Assembly: GCF_011764485.1 (NCBI RefSeq)
Contig: NZ_AP022849.1
Location: 124,001 to 188,000, forward strand
Origin: Bosea sp. ANAM02
GTDB taxonomy: Bacteria > Pseudomonadota > Alphaproteobacteria > Rhizobiales > Beijerinckiaceae
Direction: 5' to 3'
DNA length: 64,000 nucleotides
Positions 60,053 through 64,000 of the stretch are shown in pieces (position 1 is the stretch's first letter; the number at the start of each line of letters is the position of its first letter). The translations under genes and the position numbers were made by a program. The notes beneath the pieces were generated by a model. It ran no database searches, was not told the origin of the DNA, and worked only from the letters and a program-made list of their open reading frames with translations.

Positions 60053-61288
60053 TCAAATGGGCAACGGCAGGTCGAGAAGGTCGGCCTTCCGGATCACCCT
60101 CGGGCCGACGCCGCAGCTGATCCGACGCAAGGCTCGCTGACCGCCGGGGCTCAGCAGGGAGGCCATCACCACGCGCCGCCAGGCCTGCGGGATACGGATC
60201 GCGTAGACGCAGTCGCTTAGCGGAGAGGAGCCGCTCTCGACCAGGCCGATCTTCTCATGGGAGGAGCGCCCGACCCTGGCGAGCAGTATGTCCCCAGCGC
60301 GCGCGTCCGTCTTTTTTCCGGCGCCTGCCTCGTCGAGATGGATCTCCCGCGGCTCGTCGCTCTTCGGGAACGAGGTGGTGTGGAAGCCGCCCTTCGTTCT
60401 GACCTCGACCGATGAGCGGTGGCCACGGACAATCTCTGCACGCAGTTCTCGAAGCGTGATCGAACGCTCCATCTGCGTTGGCCTCAGTGCATAGTAGGCG
60501 TGGTCGAGCCGCCTTGCGGCCTCCTGAGGCGAGATCTGGATCGGGTTCGAGAGCCCGTCCTCATCCAGCGTATGGAGATCGACATAGCCTGTCCCGCCGG
60601 GTTCGTTGCGCATCATCAGGGCATAGGCTTGAGCCGTCGTTCGCAGGAAGGAACCGCGCCCCAACGACACGACCTTCGAGATCGATAGCCTCTCCACCAA
60701 GGCCTGGCGCACGGCCGCGTTCTTGAATGACGTCATCAGGCCGTCGGGGACGATCATACCGATCTCTGCGCCCTCCTTCGCGGCCCGAAGCATCTGGGCG
60801 AGGAAGACAAGCTCCGCCGTGCAGGTCTCGGCTGGCAGATCCAGCAAACCGGCGAGACCTGCGTCCGCGAAGATCCGCTCGATCGCCGCGGTTCTGGCCA
60901 CCCTTCGATAGGGCGGGTTCGACAGCAGCACATCGAATTTCCGGTGGAGTTTCCCTGGGAGATCCAAGGACAACGCATCGAGGCAATGGTGCTGATGGCT
61001 GATGCGTCCTGCGCCGCGCAGCTCGCGCTTCAGCTTGAGCTCTATCTCTGGATCCTTATCGACGGTCATGAAGCTCGCGGAACGCCAGCGCTGCGTCGTC
61101 GGGAGCGTGAGCGAGCCTTCGCCGCAACCGAGATCGAGGACGTTCTTCGCCATATCGGTCGTGAACAATGCGGCGAAGCTGTCGGCCATCGGCGACTTCG
61201 AATAGAAGCGCGAGAGTGGGTCTCCCGGCCTGAAGTCGGAGCGCGAAGGTATGGCTGCGACATCCGCCGCGAGAGACGACTCGACCAC
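60053..61288 (-). CDS. solitary N6-adenine DNA methyltransferase with specificity-like C-terminus
   Basis: A 411-residue protein starting at GTG 61288 (GGAG upstream). It has FYSKSP at 29-34 (motif X-like), the SAM motif NVLDLGCGEGSLTLP at 49-63, and NPPY at 124-127, the catalytic motif IV of N6-adenine methyltransferases. After residue 280 a region with AGDILLARVGRSSHEKIGLV resembles the target-recognition part of type I/IIG enzymes. A short C-terminal helix ends DLLDLPLPI. No nuclease gene lies nearby, so it may act in epigenetic regulation or in protection against host restriction. Confidence 0.83.
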   Translation of the reverse strand: MVESSLAADVAAIPSRSDFRPGDPLSRFYSKSPMADSFAALFTTDMAKNVLDLGCGEGSLTLPTTQRWRSASFMTVDKDPEIELKLKRELRGAGRISHQHHCLDALSLDLPGKLHRKFDVLLSNPPYRRVARTAAIERIFADAGLAGLLDLPAETCTAELVFLAQMLRAAKEGAEIGMIVPDGLMTSFKNAAVRQALVERLSISKVVSLGRGSFLRTTAQAYALMMRNEPGGTGYVDLHTLDEDGLSNPIQISPQEAARRLDHAYYALRPTQMERSITLRELRAEIVRGHRSSVEVRTKGGFHTTSFPKSDEPREIHLDEAGAGKKTDARAGDILLARVGRSSHEKIGLVESGSSPLSDCVYAIRIPQAWRRVVMASLLSPGGQRALRRISCGVGPRVIRKADLLDLPLPI

Positions 61289-61418
61289 GATGGCTCCAGA
61301 TCAAGGATTCGATTCACATGATCCCATGGGGCCTCGCGTCCATCCATGGTCTCGCGCGGAATTCCTTCTCCAGATTCGCCTCGTTGTGACTTTCGAGGCA
61401 CGCTTACAGGCTCGCCCA

Positions 61419-62309
61419 ATGACTGATTTCATTCGCGGCCAGATCATCTTTCGCAGGGCTGTGGGCTCGGTAACGCCCGACTACAGCCAGCCACGACATG
61501 CTCGCTTCGAGAGCGGATACCCGTTTGTGTATGACATCGCCCTTGCGCTCATTGAATGCGATCCGGGCACCTATGCCGACGAGCAGCTTCTACCGTTCAC
61601 GCTCTCCGGGGCCCCCGACAGTTTCAGACTCTCATTGGATCGCCGCGGCGATCCGGTTCCGGATTATGCCAGGATCGACAAGCTCGATGGCCTGTTGCGG
61701 ACAATGCAGATCAAGCCGCCATTCCTAGGATCGCTTCTCTGCTGCGGGGGGATGGTTCTTCGGAAGACTAGGTTCCCCGGCGCACCTGGCCGCGTAGTCA
61801 TGGCCGGGGCTGGCATCATGCGATCCCCAATCACTGTAGTTCCGGAAAAGGAGATGTTTTCGCTCTTAGGCAGTCCATCGCGGCTCACCATGGGGTCCCC
61901 GGAGCCAGTGCCGGAAGCTTTTCCAGATGGCAGCATCCCTAGCCAAACCTTTGACAAACCGATCTGGGGTTTCGGAGAGCGCAGGGCAATTCCTTCCACG
62001 CTCCATCTTGATGTTCTTGACCACGGAAAGGAGATTATCTCCCTTCTTTATCGCGACGATCTTTCGGAAGCCGAGGCGCGTCGGCTTGAAGAGCTCAAGG
62101 CGTCACCGCTGTGTGAGCCATTCAAGGTGCATTGGAAGGACGAGCTCTTCGCCGAGTATTATCGCCGTTCCAGCGAGGCTGGGGCTGTCGGACAGCTGGA
62201 TTCGTACCCAACGGCTGAAGAGCGGCAGCGCCAGCGCCGCGTCGTTGACGAGATTGTCAAGGCGATGGTTGAGGAGCAGCGTCGAGAAGACAGCCTTCGC
62301 TACGCCTGA
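61419..62309 (+). CDS. hypothetical protein
   Basis: A 296-residue protein. ATG 61419 is chosen because the longer frame from 61251 overlaps the divergent methyltransferase start. Features: MTDFIRGQIIFRRAVGSVTP at the start, a Cys pair (GSLLCCGGMVLRK), and a charged helical C-terminus (TAEERQRQRRVVDEIVKAMV). No known family. Confidence 0.66.
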   Translation: MTDFIRGQIIFRRAVGSVTPDYSQPRHARFESGYPFVYDIALALIECDPGTYADEQLLPFTLSGAPDSFRLSLDRRGDPVPDYARIDKLDGLLRTMQIKPPFLGSLLCCGGMVLRKTRFPGAPGRVVMAGAGIMRSPITVVPEKEMFSLLGSPSRLTMGSPEPVPEAFPDGSIPSQTFDKPIWGFGERRAIPSTLHLDVLDHGKEIISLLYRDDLSEAEARRLEELKASPLCEPFKVHWKDELFAEYYRRSSEAGAVGQLDSYPTAEERQRQRRVVDEIVKAMVEEQRREDSLRYA

Positions 62310-62530
62310 GGCGCGGTCGCGCGACAATCCTTTCTTCTATGGCTAGCAGGACAGAGCGGACGATTTTATAGTTTCGCAACTCACCTCGATGATTCCACTC
62401 GCGAATCCTTCAATGAACCGACCAGCCCACCCCTTGTCATGACCTTTTCCCGCGTTCGCGTCTTGTGAGCATCCTACGCTGGTGGGGCAGCTGCCTTCAC
62501 GCCACTCAGGGATGCCCATCGGCATCGTGA

Positions 62531-62548
62531 GGTCTCCAGATGGAGACC
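62531..62548. promoter_or_regulatory. 18-base palindrome upstream of a secreted-protein gene
   Basis: GGTCTCCA (62531-62538), GA, TGGAGACC (62541-62548), a perfect 8-base pair. It ends 20 bases before ATG 62569 and just before the AGAAGGAG ribosome-binding site, so it could be an operator or a 5' leader hairpin. Confidence 0.45.
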
Positions 62549-62568
62549 GCCGCAGAAGGAGCAGTTGC

Positions 62569-62985
62569 ATGAAGTCGCATTCACTCGTTGTCGCGTTCGC
62601 ATTCGTTGCGTTCGCGTTGGCCGGTCAGGCTGCGCAGGCCGACACCGCCAAGGTCTTCGGCACGGCCCAGGTCAAGGTGCTTTCTCCAGACCAGGCAAGG
62701 GCGGTCAGCGGCAAGGGCGCAGACCAGGCCATTGTTGCTCAGCATCTCGGGCAGTTCTCGGGGCATTCCGATCTGGCAGCCCGCGGCTCGGTCGGAGGCC
62801 CGCTTCCGCAGATCGGGCAGCTTGGAGGGCTCAGAGCGCGTGTCGATGGCGCGCCGGCGGCTCCCACTGGTGTTCTCCCCTCGCTCCCGGTAGGAGCTCC
62901 GGCTCCGATCCGCGACCTCGGCCGAGCGGGTGCTCCGCTTCCGCAGATCGGCCCGGTTGGAGTCGCACCGACGCTGCATCGCTGA
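62569..62985 (+). CDS. secreted small Gly/Pro/Ala-rich protein
   Basis: A 138-residue protein with AGAAGGAG before ATG 62569 and a Sec signal peptide (MKSHSLVVAFAFVAFALAGQ). The mature part has two similar blocks near the C-terminal half: GGPLPQIGQLGG and GAPLPQIGPVGV. Extended, Pro/Gly-rich and without cysteines. An exported protein of unknown function. Confidence 0.68.
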   Translation: MKSHSLVVAFAFVAFALAGQAAQADTAKVFGTAQVKVLSPDQARAVSGKGADQAIVAQHLGQFSGHSDLAARGSVGGPLPQIGQLGGLRARVDGAPAAPTGVLPSLPVGAPAPIRDLGRAGAPLPQIGPVGVAPTLHR

Positions 62986-63109
62986 ACGCACGCGAGCCGG
63001 CCAGCTGCCGATCGGGAGATCCCGTTCTGCCCTGGCCGGCATTCCGACGCCGCATCCATCGTTGGAAGAAGATCGGCTCCATCTCGCCTGACGGCCGGCG
63101 CGCTTTTCC

Positions 63110-63451
63110 CTAGATCGAAGGGGCGGGATCGTTCGACGTACGGAGCTTCAACACCTCCGCAGGCGCATCGTCACCGACGAACTCGCCGTATTCGCCGCGG
63201 GCGGAAAGCGAATTCGGCTGATAGGCTTCCATGCGCGGGAGCTCCTCGCCGGAGGCCAGGTGCGCGCTGATATCGAAATCGTCCAGGCAGGCAATGCCGT
63301 TGTTGTCGTGGAAATGATCGAGCGCGACCTCCGCCTTCTCTCCCGGTGACAGATCCGTGTCGACCTCGGCGCTGTAGATCCCAGGGATAAGCGCATCCTC
63401 CTCCTCGGAAGGCGTGCCGTTGACGACGACGTAAATGGTCTCGCGGCTCAT
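63110..63451 (-). CDS. hypothetical acidic protein
   Basis: A 113-residue acidic protein with a beta-rich start (MSRETIYVVVNGTPSEEEDA), a DHFHDNNGIACLDDFDI segment and a disordered C-terminus. It is convergent with the previous gene. No family recognised. Confidence 0.6.
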   Translation of the reverse strand: MSRETIYVVVNGTPSEEEDALIPGIYSAEVDTDLSPGEKAEVALDHFHDNNGIACLDDFDISAHLASGEELPRMEAYQPNSLSARGEYGEFVGDDAPAEVLKLRTSNDPAPSI

Positions 63452-63675
63452 CAGGCTCTCTCAGTTCGAGTTCTCCGGGGAGGATATCCCAGCGCTTCGC
63501 AAGCCGCATCAGCGGATCCACAGTTTGCTGCACCATCAAGGATCGCGGTCGTTGTTCCTTGTTCCGCTCGCGGATACGCTCTTTCGTCTGATCAAGAATC
63601 CAAGAGCCATTCGTGCTGTCTTTTTTCCGCCGGCGCCGCGCGCGAACCATTGTGGAGCATGTCCGCTCTAGCCTG

Positions 63676-64000
63676 ATGGCCGGGTTAACCGCGCTCTCCG
63701 GTCCTGATCGCGCTGCGGTCATGGCAATCGCCAATGCGCTGATCGATGTCGCAGCCGAGAGGTGGGGCGCCGCCGTGGCCAACCGCCCGATGACGCTCGA
63801 TCCTGACCTGGCCTCTGACATCGTCGTCGCTTTGTCGGAATCCCATGAGCGCGTCTTCGAGGAGCGACTCCAACCGATCTCCAATCGAGGCATGGAGGAC
63901 GTCGCGTTCGCCCAATCCATGCGGCAGCTTCGGGCCTACGAGGTCGTCATCGCAACCCTCGGCGCCGCCGCGGCGGACAAGTCATCCGGTTCGGTTGTTG
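63676..64000 (+). CDS. 3'-truncated hypothetical protein at window edge
   Basis: An open frame with no stop before the right edge. ATG 63676 gives at least 108 residues; a GTG at 63652 is in frame upstream. Predicted helical, Ala-rich and acidic (AAVMAIANALIDVAAERWGA, LASDIVVALSESHERVFEER). Coding composition is good. No family can be named from this fragment. Confidence 0.55.
   Translation, partial: MAGLTALSGPDRAAVMAIANALIDVAAERWGAAVANRPMTLDPDLASDIVVALSESHERVFEERLQPISNRGMEDVAFAQSMRQLRAYEVVIATLGAAAADKSSGSVV

Noticed and set aside
1..64000. tRNA, rRNA, CRISPR arrays, insertion sequences, replication origin
   Set aside because: I saw no cloverleaf-like conserved arms, no evenly spaced repeats, no transposase with DDE motifs flanked by terminal repeats, and no rep/par genes or iteron arrays.

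Overview
The window looks like accessory DNA, most likely part of a large plasmid or integrative element, from a high-GC alphaproteobacterium. A Hyphomicrobiales host (Bosea/Methylobacterium-like) is plausible. Three things point there: a GcrA-type protein (a family confined to Alphaproteobacteria), -10-like elements of the form TAnnnTC, and dense operons of short hypothetical genes joined by ATGA or GTGA overlaps. There is no rRNA or tRNA, no ribosomal or core metabolic gene, no replication or partition gene, no insertion sequence and no CRISPR array. A DotA/TraY-family membrane protein is the only clear type IVB secretion/conjugation gene.

Layout. 0.1-2.8 kb (+): small genes, a metallophosphoesterase, a predicted papain/transglutaminase-fold protein and a phage-type ABA-sandwich protein. 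2.8-4.5 kb (-): a complete HipA kinase with no HipB, followed by a winged-helix gene. 4.7-11.8 kb (+): a tightly packed run of hypothetical proteins, a protein with two XRE-type HTH units, and an Xre/MbcA/ParS-like antitoxin without a toxin. 12-16.1 kb (-): an AbiEii-like nucleotidyltransferase with two small upstream partners, then three unknown genes. 16.4-17.5 kb (+): tandem paralogues. 17.5-20.6 kb (-): dotA/traY, sharing one hairpin terminator with the convergent neighbour. 20.8-30.5 kb: two NERD-fold membrane proteins (one with its catalytic residues replaced), a collagen-like secreted protein, a GcrA-like protein, a secreted colicin-E3-type ribonuclease with its putative immunity protein, and a winged-helix/nucleotidyltransferase fusion.

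30.5-39.5 kb: a SAM-methyltransferase-fold operon, an HhH-GPD glycosylase, many unknown genes and a cold-shock protein. 39.6-50.9 kb (-): one giant secreted protein of about 3765 residues made of about 39 putative Ig (He_PIG-type) repeats, with a GntR/UTRA regulator upstream on the same strand. 52.3-64 kb: a SLOG-type protein, a lipoprotein lytic transglycosylase, an L,D-transpeptidase, further unknowns, a MarR regulator, a solitary N6-adenine methyltransferase fused to a specificity-like domain, and a truncated gene at the right edge.

The recognisable content suggests envelope passage and cell contact (DotA/TraY, transglycosylase, transpeptidase, giant adhesin-like protein, collagen-like protein), inter-bacterial conflict (E3-type RNase and immunity) and plasmid maintenance or defence (HipA, AbiEii-like, NERD, SLOG, methyltransferase). 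Five unrelated transcription units share an upstream motif, TTTCA-N11-TAnnnTC, which may be an element-specific promoter. Most other genes have no function that can be assigned from sequence alone.
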